This document shows positions 16,107 through 26,600 of a stretch of 64,000 bases of DNA, piece after piece (the first letter of the stretch is position 1; each line of letters begins with the position of its first letter). Under the pieces are notes generated by a model. It worked only from the letters and a program-made list of their open reading frames with translations, was not told the DNA's origin and did no database searches. Source of the DNA: Chitinophagales bacterium (lineage in GTDB: Bacteria > Bacteroidota > Bacteroidia > Chitinophagales > JADIYW01); contig JAMLHI010000006.1 in assembly GCA_023957235.1 (NCBI GenBank), positions 141,525 to 205,524 of the forward strand, read 5' to 3'. Made by a program: the position numbers and the translations under genes.

Positions 16107-18125
16107 ATGCTCACATTAGACCGTGTTTTAATAAGCTATGTAATTGGAGGAGATAGAAAAGAGATTGTACTTACTTTGGAGCAGCCTCAAAAAGATTTTT
16201 TTTATATCAATGAAGATGATGCATTATCTGGAAAGCGGATACAATTAAATTTTCAATCTAATGAATTAGTTCTTCTAGATAAGGTTGAAATATTCTATAC
16301 TCTTGACTATGCTGTCACTAGATCTATATTTGCCAATGGTTTTCAATCATGGTCAGAATCAAAACTTTATAAGAAAATGGATAAAATCAAACCACTTCGT
16401 CAGATTGCAAAATCTATCATGAAGCCTTATGGAGATTATACTTATTTTGACTATTCAGGAAAAGAAGGTATGATTCATAGTTGGACCTACACTTATTTTC
16501 ATTTGCCCAATAAAAGGATTTTATTCTTTGGTTCAGTTGATGAGAAAAATGCATTTACCAATTTTGTTCATCATGTACCTTCAAACAGTTTATGTGTTAT
16601 GAAAGATGTGAAGGGTTGGCAAGTAAGAGGAACACATATTTTGGCAGATTTATTTTTGTCTGAAAATTCAGAAAGAGGAGCTTTTCAGCATTATTTTATG
16701 CTTTGTGGTTATGAGGAACCAAAGGCAGAGCCTGCTATCGGGTGGACGAGCTGGTATCATTATTATACAAAAATTTCGGAAAAAATCGTCTTGGAAAATT
16801 TAGAGAATTTTAAAAGAAATGAACTCCCAATAAAAATTTTTCAGATAGATGACGGTTATCAGACGAGGGTAGGTGATTGGTTAAGTATCAACGAAAAGTT
16901 TCCTAATGGGATGAAATTTTTGGCTGATGAAATCAAAAAAAATGGATTCCAAGCCGGAATATGGCTAGCTCCATTGGTTGTCGAAAGAAAGTCCCTCATT
17001 TTTCAGCAACATCCAGATTGGATAGTCAAGAATTCTGATGGTTCATTTTGTAAAGTAGGAGTCAACCCACTTTGGAGTATGGCTTTTTATGCGTTGGATA
17101 TCTATAATGAAGAGGTCAGAGATTATATAAAAAAAATATTCAATACAGTATGTAGAGAATGGGGATATGATATTGTAAAATTAGACTTTCTTTATGGTGC
17201 TTGCTTGGTCTCTAGAAATGGTAGAAGTAGGGCAGGAGTGATGTCAGATGCTATGCAATTACTGAGAGAAGCAGTAGGAAATGACAAAATGATATTGGGT
17301 TGTGGTGTTCCATTAGGAGTAGGAATGGGGACAACTGATTATTGCAGAATTGGAGCAGATGTGCATTTGACTTGGGATATTAAGTCCTTAAAATGGTGCA
17401 ATAATAGAGAAAGAGCATCCACACTACTAGCGATTACAAATACCATCAACAGAAGGCAACTCAATGGATATGCTTTTATCAATGATCCAGATGTTTTTAT
17501 ATTGCGTAGAAAGAAACAATTTCTGAGTCAAAAACAACAATACTCATTATTGTTAGCTAATTTAATCTTTGGAGATTTGATTTTTACTTCTGATAATATT
17601 GCAGATTATGATGAAAATACTATGAATCTGTATCGTTCTATTTTTCCTTTAGTTAAAAGAAAAGAAGTAATTGTAGAGCACGCAGAAGGTTTATATAAAA
17701 TATTTTTTCAGATAGAAGAGCGTCGGTACCTAGCATTGATTAATTTGTCAGAGAAAGATAAGTTGTTCAAATTGCCTACAGGAATATTTTTTGATGCTTA
17801 CACACAAGATATTATTTCCAACGAGCAAACTGTATTGATTAAAAAACGTGAAAGTTTACTGATGCATTGTTGCAGTGCAGGTCCTTTTGGTGTGATAGGT
17901 ACAAAAGGCCATTTTTTTCCAGGTTCAGAAATTGCAAAAATTGCTTTACAAGGGACAGATATAAAAGTCAGATTGAGAAAGGGTTTATTGATAGACCCAA
18001 TTGTTTATCTTAAGATTCCTAAGGATTATACAGGGACTACCATTAATGGCAATCCTTTCCAATTAGTGAGTAAGAAAGAATTTTCTATAGCTTATATTCA
18101 ATTAAATAGAAATGAAAATATATAA
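16107..18125 (+). CDS. GH36-type alpha-galactosidase-like glycosidase
   Basis: A 672-residue protein with the GH36/GH-D clan layout: an N-terminal beta-sandwich (1-200), a (beta/alpha)8 barrel (about 210-520) and a C-terminal beta domain. Barrel signatures are AIGWTSWYHYY (210-220), FQIDDGYQTRVGDW (245-258) and GFQAGIWLAPL (280-290). DIVKLDFLYGA carries the likely nucleophile Asp360, and CRIGADVHLTWD the likely acid/base Asp418. No signal peptide is visible, so it should act in the cytoplasm on an imported galactoside; the exact substrate is not predictable. An AGGAG sequence 3 nt before the ATG supports the start. It is monocistronic and convergent with the next gene. Confidence 0.82.
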   Translation: MLTLDRVLISYVIGGDRKEIVLTLEQPQKDFFYINEDDALSGKRIQLNFQSNELVLLDKVEIFYTLDYAVTRSIFANGFQSWSESKLYKKMDKIKPLRQIAKSIMKPYGDYTYFDYSGKEGMIHSWTYTYFHLPNKRILFFGSVDEKNAFTNFVHHVPSNSLCVMKDVKGWQVRGTHILADLFLSENSERGAFQHYFMLCGYEEPKAEPAIGWTSWYHYYTKISEKIVLENLENFKRNELPIKIFQIDDGYQTRVGDWLSINEKFPNGMKFLADEIKKNGFQAGIWLAPLVVERKSLIFQQHPDWIVKNSDGSFCKVGVNPLWSMAFYALDIYNEEVRDYIKKIFNTVCREWGYDIVKLDFLYGACLVSRNGRSRAGVMSDAMQLLREAVGNDKMILGCGVPLGVGMGTTDYCRIGADVHLTWDIKSLKWCNNRERASTLLAITNTINRRQLNGYAFINDPDVFILRRKKQFLSQKQQYSLLLANLIFGDLIFTSDNIADYDENTMNLYRSIFPLVKRKEVIVEHAEGLYKIFFQIEERRYLALINLSEKDKLFKLPTGIFFDAYTQDIISNEQTVLIKKRESLLMHCCSAGPFGVIGTKGHFFPGSEIAKIALQGTDIKVRLRKGLLIDPIVYLKIPKDYTGTTINGNPFQLVSKKEFSIAYIQLNRNENI

Positions 18126-18128
18126 TTG

Positions 18129-18659
18129 CTATTGTTTGTTATCATTAGAGGCAAACCAAGAAGCATATTTGACATAATTATTGGCAATTCGGAAATTTTG
18201 TTCCTTAAAAGTCTCAGGAGATAGTGTTTTTACTTTTTTTGCTGGAACACCCGCCCAAATAGTCCCTGCTTCAATGTGTGTATTTTCTAAGACTACTGCA
18301 CCTGCTGCAATTAATGCATTTTTCTCAATATAGCAATTGTCCATCACTATTGCGCCCATACCTATCAATACATTTTCTTCTATAGTACAGCCATGAACAA
18401 TGGCATTATGGCCGATAGATACATTGTTGCCAATAATTGTTTTGGTTTTATTGAAAGTACAATGAATGACAGCATTATCCTGAATATTTACTTTGTGACC
18501 GATTTGAATTGAATTGACATCTCCACGTACAACGGCATTGAACCAGATACTACAGTCGTTTCCTATGCTTACTTCTCCTACGATGGTAGCATTAGGTGCT
18601 ATATAACAGTTCTCACCAAATGAAGGAGTGTAGTCTCTACAAGAAAGGATATAAGGCAT
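18129..18659 (-). CDS. gamma carbonic anhydrase family / hexapeptide-repeat protein
   Basis: A 176-residue left-handed beta-helix protein. Hexapeptide repeats (for example GNDCSIWFNAVVRGD, GNNVSIGHNAIVHG and GAVVLENTHIEAG) run from about residue 15 to 150, followed by a C-terminal helix (ETFKEQNFRIANNYVKYA). His residues in AVIHCT and IGHNAIVHGC match the zinc ligands of gamma-class carbonic anhydrases (YrdA/PaaY group). Whether it hydrates CO2 or has another role is not decided by sequence. It is a single gene, tail to tail with the glycosidase (3 nt apart) and divergent from the DedA gene. Confidence 0.9.
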   Translation of the reverse strand: MPYILSCRDYTPSFGENCYIAPNATIVGEVSIGNDCSIWFNAVVRGDVNSIQIGHKVNIQDNAVIHCTFNKTKTIIGNNVSIGHNAIVHGCTIEENVLIGMGAIVMDNCYIEKNALIAAGAVVLENTHIEAGTIWAGVPAKKVKTLSPETFKEQNFRIANNYVKYASWFASNDNKQ

Positions 18660-18768
18660 TTTGAGATTTTAAGATGTTTCTAAATGTTAACCGAGGCAAA
18701 TTATTAATAATTATTGAGCAATAAGTTATTTTAAAATAAGTATTTTAGCACCGTTTTAAAAATAAGTA

Positions 18769-19419
18769 ATGGAACTGATAGAATTTATTTTGCATATTGA
18801 CAAGTATTTGGAAATGTTTATACAGAATTATGGAATTTGGGTATATGCAATATTGTTTTTAATCATATTTGTAGAAACAGGTGTAGTGATTATGCCTTTT
18901 TTACCTGGAGATTCATTATTGTTTGCAGCAGGTATGTTTGCTGCACAATATCCTGATAATCTGAATATTTTTATCCTTTTAATTATTTTATTAGTAGCAG
19001 CTATACTCGGTGATTCTACAAATTATACTATAGGTAGAGAATTTGGAGAGAAGGCATTGAAAGTAAAAATATTTGGTCGAAACTTTGTTAAAGAAGAGCA
19101 TATCAACAAAACCCACGATTTTTATAAAAAATATGGCAGTAAAACAATTGTGATTGCTCGTTTTGTTCCTATTGTTAGAACTTTAGCTCCTTTTGTTGCC
19201 GGTATTGGCAGAATGAATTATGGAACATTTATTTCATTTAATATTATTGGAGCAGTATTATGGGTCATTGGGATTACTTTGGCTGGATATTTTCTAGGTA
19301 ATGTCCAATTGATTAAAGATAATTTTGAGAAGGTTGTTTTTGGTATCATTTTTCTTTCTGTTCTGCCTATGGTTTTTGCATTTGTCAAAGAAAAATATGG
19401 CTCTAAAAAGAGTAATTAA
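18769..19419 (+). CDS. DedA family membrane protein
   Basis: A 216-residue inner-membrane protein with about five hydrophobic segments. DedA signatures are VIMPFLPGDSLLFAAGMFA near the N-terminus and the FxxR/R-P-type segment VIARFVPIVRTLAPFVAG (about 127-144). DedA/Tvp38 proteins are linked to recycling of lipid carriers and to membrane homeostasis; the substrate here is not known. Length is typical. It is preceded by a TATTTTAG sequence that only weakly resembles the -7 box. No terminator is obvious before the convergent prfA. Confidence 0.9.
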   Translation: MELIEFILHIDKYLEMFIQNYGIWVYAILFLIIFVETGVVIMPFLPGDSLLFAAGMFAAQYPDNLNIFILLIILLVAAILGDSTNYTIGREFGEKALKVKIFGRNFVKEEHINKTHDFYKKYGSKTIVIARFVPIVRTLAPFVAGIGRMNYGTFISFNIIGAVLWVIGITLAGYFLGNVQLIKDNFEKVVFGIIFLSVLPMVFAFVKEKYGSKKSN

Positions 19420-19552
19420 TCAATAAAGATTCATCCTACAAATATAGCGGTAATCAATTTATCCTCAGTAATGGAGAGGTGATTCAAGCAATGTTTTTAC
19501 AGTACTCTTTATATCATAATAGCAAAGATGTGGATGTCTAATCTTAAGATAT

Positions 19553-20626
19553 TTAAGCCATTCCTCCAGCTTTTAATTTCTCTGCATTTTCCTCAAATAT
19601 CAGTTTGTCTATGAATTCTTGAATATCACCATTGATGACGTCATTTAGATTATACATGGTCAGATTGATTCTGTGATCGGTGACACGCCCCTGTGGCCAG
19701 TTATAGGTTCTGATTTTTGCAGAACGGTCTCCAGTTGAAACCAATGTTTTTCTTTCTTTAGCAATTTTTTCTTGATGTTCAGAAATTGCTTTTTCATAGA
19801 TTCTTGTTCTTAGTACTTTAAGGGCGATTTCATAGTTTTTAATCTGGGAACGACCTTCTTGACATTCTACAACTATCCCTGTAGGAAGATGTGTCAATCT
19901 TACTGCAGATTCAGTCCTGTTGACATGCTGCCCTCCAGCACCACTCGCACGAAATACATCTTTACGGATATCGTTATTGTTGATTTCAATATCTACTTCT
20001 TCAGCTTCTGGAAGAACAGCTACAGTAGCAGCTGATGTATGTACACGTCCTTGAGATTCTGTTTCTGGCACTCTCTGTACACGATGGACTCCCGATTCAT
20101 ATTTTAATACACCATAGACGCCATCTCCTTCGATTTCCATTACTATTTCTTTATAACCTCCTGAAGTGCCTGGATTTTCAGTCATGATTTCTGTACGCCA
20201 ACCTCTGTTTTCACAATATCTTTTGTACATTTTTAATAAATCACCTGCAAATAAACTAGCCTCATCTCCTCCAGTACCTGCTCGGATTTCTAATATAGCA
20301 TTTTTGTCATCCCCCAAATCCTTAGGAATCAACAATTGTCTAATTTCTTGCTCTAAGGGTTCAACCTGACTTTGTAGTTCGTCAATTTCCTCTTTAGCCA
20401 TTTCTCGCATATCAGGATCCTTTTCGCTCTCAAGTAGTTCTTTGTTATAATGAAGATTACTAAGAATAGAAGCATATTTATCATACGCTTGTACAATAGG
20501 TTCTAAATCTCTATATTCTTTACCTATTTTTTTAAATTTTGATAAATCACTGACGACTTCAGGATCGCTGAGTTGCATTTCTAAGTCTTGGTATCTTAGT
20601 TTAAGAGCTTCTAATTTATCAAGCAT
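19553..20626 (-). CDS. prfA: peptide chain release factor 1
   Basis: A 357-residue class I release factor. The catalytic GGQ is at 231-233 within FRASGAGGQHVNRTESAVR. The stop-codon recognition tripeptide is P-E-T at 187-189 (RVPETESQGRVHTSA), the PxT type of RF1, which reads UAA and UAG, rather than the SPF type of RF2. The N-terminal helical domain and the C-terminal DHRINLTMYNLNDVINGD segment are present, so it is complete. A functional RF1 matters for the in-frame TAG in fadJ at 56721. The gene has a strong promoter 18 nt upstream. Confidence 0.97.
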   Translation of the reverse strand: MLDKLEALKLRYQDLEMQLSDPEVVSDLSKFKKIGKEYRDLEPIVQAYDKYASILSNLHYNKELLESEKDPDMREMAKEEIDELQSQVEPLEQEIRQLLIPKDLGDDKNAILEIRAGTGGDEASLFAGDLLKMYKRYCENRGWRTEIMTENPGTSGGYKEIVMEIEGDGVYGVLKYESGVHRVQRVPETESQGRVHTSAATVAVLPEAEEVDIEINNNDIRKDVFRASGAGGQHVNRTESAVRLTHLPTGIVVECQEGRSQIKNYEIALKVLRTRIYEKAISEHQEKIAKERKTLVSTGDRSAKIRTYNWPQGRVTDHRINLTMYNLNDVINGDIQEFIDKLIFEENAEKLKAGGMA

Positions 20627-20644
20627 AATTTATTTTTGAATGTG

Positions 20645-20674
20645 CAAAGTTACAATTTGATTAGTATAATCAAT
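20645..20674 (-). promoter_or_regulatory. prfA promoter (TTG -33, TAACTTTG -7)
   Basis: On the minus strand TAACTTTG (20652-20645) is preceded about 18 nt upstream by TTG. The box ends 18 nt before the prfA ATG. Confidence 0.75.
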
Positions 20675-21014
20675 CATTCCTTTAAAGAGTCATTGTTAAA
20701 TATTTAATACTAAAATCAATTTTTAGGATTTTCTGAATGTTTTTCTTTTTTAATATCCAAATGTCATGATGATTTTTTCTTCATTTTCAATGTTTTCATT
20801 CTTTACTATAATAACAACTATAGAAATGTATTTTAAGATTATGTAATGAATTAAATAAACTACTTTAAAAATTTTATTTTATCTTTATTTTTTATATTCG
20901 TAAGTATCTAATTGTTAAAGTTGTATATTGACTTAACCATTTTTGGTTAATTGATAATTTGAAAAATTAAATTCTTTGAAACTTATGTTACAAAATGTAT
21001 CCAACAAAATAGAA

Positions 21015-21022
21015 TATCTTTG
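21015..21022 (+). promoter_or_regulatory. TAnnTTTG -7 box for the TonB receptor gene
   Basis: TATCTTTG lies 18 nt before the GTG start codon; no convincing -33 element was found. Confidence 0.6.
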
Positions 21023-21040
21023 CAGAATTAAATTTTTATC

Positions 21041-23419
21041 GTGAATAACATAAATATTTTAAAATTCTTCTTTTTGCTACTTACATTTTCTGTAGGTACT
21101 ATTCAAGCAGCTACTGTGAAAGGAACGGTAACAGATGCCACAACAAAGGACGCCTTAATTGGAGCTAGTGTGATTACTCAATCAGGAAAAGGGACAAGCA
21201 CCGACTTTGATGGGCAATATTCTTTAGACTTAGAAAGCGGAAGCTATAAAATTACATTTAGCTATATTGGTTATGACAAAGTAGTTAAGAATATTGAACT
21301 TTCAGAAAATCAAACTTTAGTTTTGGATGTTTCAATGGAAGAAACTGCCGAAATGACTTCTGAAATAGTGGTGACTGGTAGTGTTTTTGCCAAAAGAGCC
21401 AGTGAAGAGGTAGTGTCTATAGAAGTAGTGAATCCTAGCTTTATAAATACCATTAATCCAGTTAAATTTGATGATGTAGCACGTAGAGTGACAGGATTGA
21501 ATGTGGTAGATGGTCAGGCTAATATCCGCTCTGGTTCGGGTTGGTCGTATGGAGTAGGTAGCCGAGTGATGGTCATAGTAGATGGTCAACCATTTTTATC
21601 TCCTGATAGATTTGATGTCAAATGGGATTTTATTCCAATAGAAAGTGTTGAAAGAGTTGAGGTACTTAAAGGCGCTTCTTCTGTGTTATATGGTTCTTCT
21701 GCAATGAATGGTACCATCAATATTCAGACAGTAAAGCCTACTTCTACTCCTCAGAATAAATTGATTGCATATACTACAATAATTGGCCAGCCTAAGAGAA
21801 AAGAAACAAAGTGGTGGAGAACTCCTAGGATGATTAATGGTGTCAATTTTATGAGAGCACATAAAGTATCTGATAAATTTGAGTATTCTGTTGGAGCTAA
21901 TATGTACACTGCTTTAAAACAATATCAAAATCAGGAAGAAAGACTGGCAAGAGTCAATTTTAATTTGAGATGGAATAAAAATGAAAACTTGCTTTGGGGA
22001 GTTAAAGCCAATATTATCAATAGTTATGAAGAAGATGTTTTCTGGTGGGAAAATGGAACTACTGGAGCATTAAAGCCAGGAGCAGGGGCTACTAATGATG
22101 TTGATAATATAAGAGTGATAATTGATCCATATTTGACTAAATATAGCAAGAATGGAGTGAAGCATGATCTTAAAAACAGATTGTATATTCTCAAACAAGA
22201 GTATTCAAAAAAACCTGTTTATATGATTAATAATGATTATCAAATTTCAAAGAAGTTGGATAAGAATTGGAGTGCAGTGGGTGGTTCGAGTGCAATGACT
22301 TTGATAGTGAATGATAAAGGTTCATTTGGTCAATTTTTGTCAGCCAATTTCTTTTCAGTCTATGGTCAAGTTGAGAAAAAATGGAATAGAGTTTCTGCTG
22401 TATTAGGTAATCGAGTCGAAATGTATAGAATACAAAATAAAGCTGGTTTGGCTGCAGCTCCAATTTTCAATAAGAATAAAGAGAGAGTTTTTGCTTCTCC
22501 AGGTAATTGGAGAATGGGCGTCAACTATAATCCAGCAAAAAAATCATTTTTGAGACTTAGCTGGGGGCAAGCGTTCAGATTCCCATCTTTAGCAGAAAGG
22601 TATGCTACTGCTGACGTTGCAGATGTCAATGTATTTCCAAATGCTAATTTGCGTCCAGAATTTGGATGGACAGGAGAGCTAGGTTTTGAACAGAAGTTTG
22701 CTACAAAAAATAAAAAAATTTCTGGTTCATTTGATATAGCATTTTTTTGGCAAGAATATAATGACCTTGTAGAATTCTTGTTTGACTTTTATATTCCTGA
22801 TTCTGTATCTCAATCTACAGAACCTTATGATCCATTTGATTATATGGGCTTCCGTTCAGTCAATATTTCAAGAGCAAGGATTGCAGGTTATGAGATGACA
22901 TGGCAAAATATGCTGAATATTAATGACCATTCTCTCAGAATCAATGCGGGATATAGTTATTCTTATCCAGTAGAGTTGAATAGTGATGATAGTAAAGATG
23001 TCAACGAGATAGGAGAGTACGTCAAAAATTTATTCAAGTATAATTTTAAAAGATCTGAAAAATTGGAAGGTAGTGTTTATATGAATAATCTGTTGAAATA
23101 TAGAAACAGACACCTCTTAACAGCAGATATTGAATGGACTTATAAGAAAATTACCTTAGGAACGGATATCAGGTATTATAGTTTCATGGAGAAAATTGAT
23201 GAGATTTTTGGGCTATATATTACAGACTTAACACAATATCGTATCGAACAAAATTTTAAAGGAGATTTGGTCTTAGGTGCTAGACTAATGTATCAAATTA
23301 ATGATAAGCACAATGTTGGCTTTATAGTGAAAAACTTGACTAACCATGAGTATTATCAAAGACCTCCCAAAATTGAATCACCTATCAACTACACTTTACA
23401 ATATAGATTAGAGTTTTAA
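21041..23419 (+). CDS. TonB-dependent receptor with CarboxypepD-reg-like domain
   Basis: A 792-residue outer-membrane receptor. The signal peptide ends near residue 23 (VGTIQA). A CarboxypepD-reg-like domain follows (VKGTVTDATTKDALIGASV ... GSYKITFSYIGYDK, about 25-95). The plug domain (about 115-235) contains VMVIVDGQPFL and VEVLKGASSVLYGSSAMNGTI. A 22-strand barrel ends in an aromatic-terminal beta strand (INYTLQYRLEF). It should import a chelated metal or other ligand using TonB energy; there is no SusD partner or ligand-specific neighbour. The start codon is GTG, placed by the signal peptide and a -7 box 18 nt upstream. A terminator follows. Confidence 0.93.
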   Translation: MNNINILKFFFLLLTFSVGTIQAATVKGTVTDATTKDALIGASVITQSGKGTSTDFDGQYSLDLESGSYKITFSYIGYDKVVKNIELSENQTLVLDVSMEETAEMTSEIVVTGSVFAKRASEEVVSIEVVNPSFINTINPVKFDDVARRVTGLNVVDGQANIRSGSGWSYGVGSRVMVIVDGQPFLSPDRFDVKWDFIPIESVERVEVLKGASSVLYGSSAMNGTINIQTVKPTSTPQNKLIAYTTIIGQPKRKETKWWRTPRMINGVNFMRAHKVSDKFEYSVGANMYTALKQYQNQEERLARVNFNLRWNKNENLLWGVKANIINSYEEDVFWWENGTTGALKPGAGATNDVDNIRVIIDPYLTKYSKNGVKHDLKNRLYILKQEYSKKPVYMINNDYQISKKLDKNWSAVGGSSAMTLIVNDKGSFGQFLSANFFSVYGQVEKKWNRVSAVLGNRVEMYRIQNKAGLAAAPIFNKNKERVFASPGNWRMGVNYNPAKKSFLRLSWGQAFRFPSLAERYATADVADVNVFPNANLRPEFGWTGELGFEQKFATKNKKISGSFDIAFFWQEYNDLVEFLFDFYIPDSVSQSTEPYDPFDYMGFRSVNISRARIAGYEMTWQNMLNINDHSLRINAGYSYSYPVELNSDDSKDVNEIGEYVKNLFKYNFKRSEKLEGSVYMNNLLKYRNRHLLTADIEWTYKKITLGTDIRYYSFMEKIDEIFGLYITDLTQYRIEQNFKGDLVLGARLMYQINDKHNVGFIVKNLTNHEYYQRPPKIESPINYTLQYRLEF

Positions 23420-23444
23420 TTTTAGTTGTATTTGTTTTTATCAT

Positions 23445-23478
23445 AAAAGCTATACCTCAATCAGGTATGGCTTTTTTT
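23445..23478 (+). terminator. Rho-independent terminator after the TonB receptor
   Basis: AAAAGCTATACCT (23445-23457) pairs with AGGTATGGCTTTT (23463-23475), a 13-bp stem including one G-T, with loop CAATC and a run of Ts. Confidence 0.85.
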
Positions 23479-23606
23479 TGTTTTTGGACTATTGTCTAGT
23501 TTCATCTTGGCACTTGTGTGTAATGAATTTGGATATTTCTAAAAGTTCTGTTATGGATGAAACATCGACTCTAAGAATCATCAATTCTTACTATATTTGA
23601 TTTGTT

Positions 23607-26600
23607 ATGCGTTTGAAAAGCATTGAAATAAAAGGGTTTAAAAGTTTTGCTGATAAAACAATCATTTATTTTGACCAAAATATTACAGGTATAGTCGGAC
23701 CGAATGGTTGTGGTAAGTCAAATATAGTCGATGCTGTCCGTTGGGTGTTAGGAGAGCAGAAATCCAAGTCTTTGAGACTGGAGAAAATGGATAATATTAT
23801 TTTTAATGGTACGAAAGAAAGATATCCTTCAAATATTGCTGAAGTATCTATGACACTTGACAATACAAGAAATTTATTACCTACAGAGTATTCTTCTGTT
23901 ACTATTACAAGGACCATCACTAGAGAAGGGGATAGTGAGTATCGACTGAATGGCATTATTTGTAGATTGAAAGATATCAGAGATTTGTTTCTCGACACAG
24001 GAATCAGTACAGATACTTATGCTATTATCGAATTGAAGATGATAGATGATATTCTAAATGATGTTGATAATGCACGTCGAAAATTAATTGAACAGGCTGC
24101 TGGAATTTCTAAATATAAAACAAGAAAAAGAGAGACGCTTTTAAAACTTCAAGGTACGGAAGTCGATCTGAATAGAGTGGAAGACATTTTATTTGAAATC
24201 AATAAAAATTTGAAAGGACTTGAATCTCAAGCAAAGAAAGCCAAACAATACAAAATTTATAAAGAAGAATATAAAACTTTAGTAGTGGATATTGCTTCTT
24301 TTGATTTATTAGAAATCAATGAGATATGTGATACAAAGCAATCAGCTTTAAAACTACTAGAAGATAAAATTATTCAGGCTGATACGCAAACAAACACTAC
24401 AGAAGCTCAGCTAGAAGTACTTAGGCAGGAAATTATTAAAGGAGAACAATTACTTTCTGATGAGCAAAAAAAATTAAATCAGCTAGTCAATACTATTCAA
24501 GATTATGAGAATAATAAAAAAATGTTCAATCAACAGATTGCATTTTTACAGAATAAACTAGAACAACTTGAAGAGAATCAACAAACTGCAAATAAGAGCA
24601 TTCAACACTTTGAAGGGGAAGTGCAAGGAATGGAATCTAGTATTCAGCAAGCTGAGTCATTGATGTTAGAGCTGAAACTATTATTGAGTGAGTCACAATC
24701 TATTTTGGATAGTAAAAGAGAAGAAAATTTGATTTTGAGGGAGGAATTTGAATCTTCTGAAAGTCAATTGCAACAAATTAAACAAAAAGTATTTTTGATC
24801 GAAAAGGAAATTGCTATTAAGCAAACTGAATTAGACGGACAAATTAAATCTGCTCAACAATCTCTTTTTGAGAACGAAGAACGCCAGAAGCAATTATCTC
24901 TTATTGAAGGAGAAATTCAAGGTTGGGCGGATAAAATAAATAAGCATTCGGCATTGTTAAAAGATATCGAACTAAAAGAAATTGAGAATGTCCAGAAAAT
25001 AGAAATATTAGAATCTAAAATCGATGAGTATAAAAACCATTTAAGTCAAATCAATAGAATCGTTGATGCCAAAAACAATGAGTTTAAGCTGACCAAGAAT
25101 ATGATTGAAAGTCTTCAGGGATTTCCAGATGCAATCAAGCATTTGAAGAAAAATGCTCCTTGGTTGAAAGATACATTATTACTTACTGATATTTTGTATT
25201 GCGATGAAAAATATAGAGCTGCTGTTGAGGTTGTTCTTCAGCCTTATCTCAATCATTTTGTCATTCAGACAGAATCAGAAGCGATGAAATCTATAAAGGC
25301 TTTGCAAGATGGAGGCTATGGCAAAGCTGGTTTTTTTGTATTGGATTATTTTAGTCATAAGAAAAACAACCAAAATTTTTCATTGATTTCCAGTGACCTA
25401 ACTCCTGTTTTAAACTTATTGGAAGTGGATATCCTCTATCAGCCTTTATTGTCTTATTTGTTGAAGGATGTCTATCTTGTCAATGATTCTTTTCAAATGG
25501 ATCAATGGAAGTGCCCAAAAGATTTTAATGGTGAAATTGTCAGTCTAAGTGGTCATATTCTCAAGTCTTCTTATCAAATCTCTGGTGGCTCTGTGGGTTT
25601 GTTTGAAGGCAAACGTTTAGGAAGGCAGAAAAATCTTGAAAAATTAGATAAAGAAATAAAGGAACAAGAGCAACAATCGCTTAGCCTAAAAAAACAACTT
25701 CAAGAAGCCCAATTTGCTCTTCAAGAATGTAAAAATAATTCATATAAAAAGACAATTGAAAGAGAAAGAAAGGATTTGGCTGAACTAGAAAAAACATTTG
25801 TTTCTAAAAAGACGCGAATTGAAAATTTCAAAGAAGTCGTGGAGGTCAATAAAGAAAGACACCATACTGTTCAGCAACAAATTGAAAAGTTAAAATTGGA
25901 AATAATTCCTTTAAAAGCTCAACTTGAAGAGTGGGATACAAGTTTGAATATTGTTTCAGAACAGTTAAAGAAGAATGATTTAAGATATAAGCAGGAGGCT
26001 GAAATATTTGGACAATTACAGCAAAATTTTAACTTGAACAATATTAAATTTATACAACAAGAAAATTTATTTAAATCCCTTCTCCAAAATAAACAGTTTA
26101 AAATTAATCAGATCAATGCATTCTCTGAACAGTTAAAAAATAATAGGAGTCAATTTGCTGACATTCAAAATGAATTGCAGGAGATTACATTGAAAATTAA
26201 GACCATAGAAAGCCAATTAAATGCTGAATATGAGCATAAAAATCAGCTAATGTCTGCGTTGTCTAATAAAGAAACTGGCTTTTTTGAACTCAAACAATCT
26301 GCTAGAAATCTAGAAGACCATATTAAAGCAATTGAAAAAAATCGAAGGGCAACTCTGGAATCTATTAGCAAATTAAAAGAAGAATACAATGAACAGAAAG
26401 TGCGTTTAAATGTCTTAAAGGAGAAGTTGGCTTTTGAATTTAGAATAGAATTAGAGTCCTTGCTCAAAGATTTGAAAGTGCCAGATATAGACAAAGATTT
26501 ATTGTTAGAGAAGATGTCTAAAACAAAAAGGAAGTTAGAGCAATTTGGAGAAGTGAACCCTATGGCAGAAGAGGCTTATGATGAGATGAAAGAAAGATTT

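Larger units (their letters stand above)
20627..21040. other. divergent intergenic region prfA / TonB receptor
   Basis: 414 nt, very AT-rich. It holds the prfA promoter at one end and the receptor -7 box at the other. The middle (about 20690-20990) shows no ORF, RNA gene or clear repeat. Confidence 0.6.

Noticed and set aside
22227..22463. Minus-strand open frame within the TonB receptor gene
   Set aside because: A shadow frame without domain or promoter; the receptor frame is continuous.
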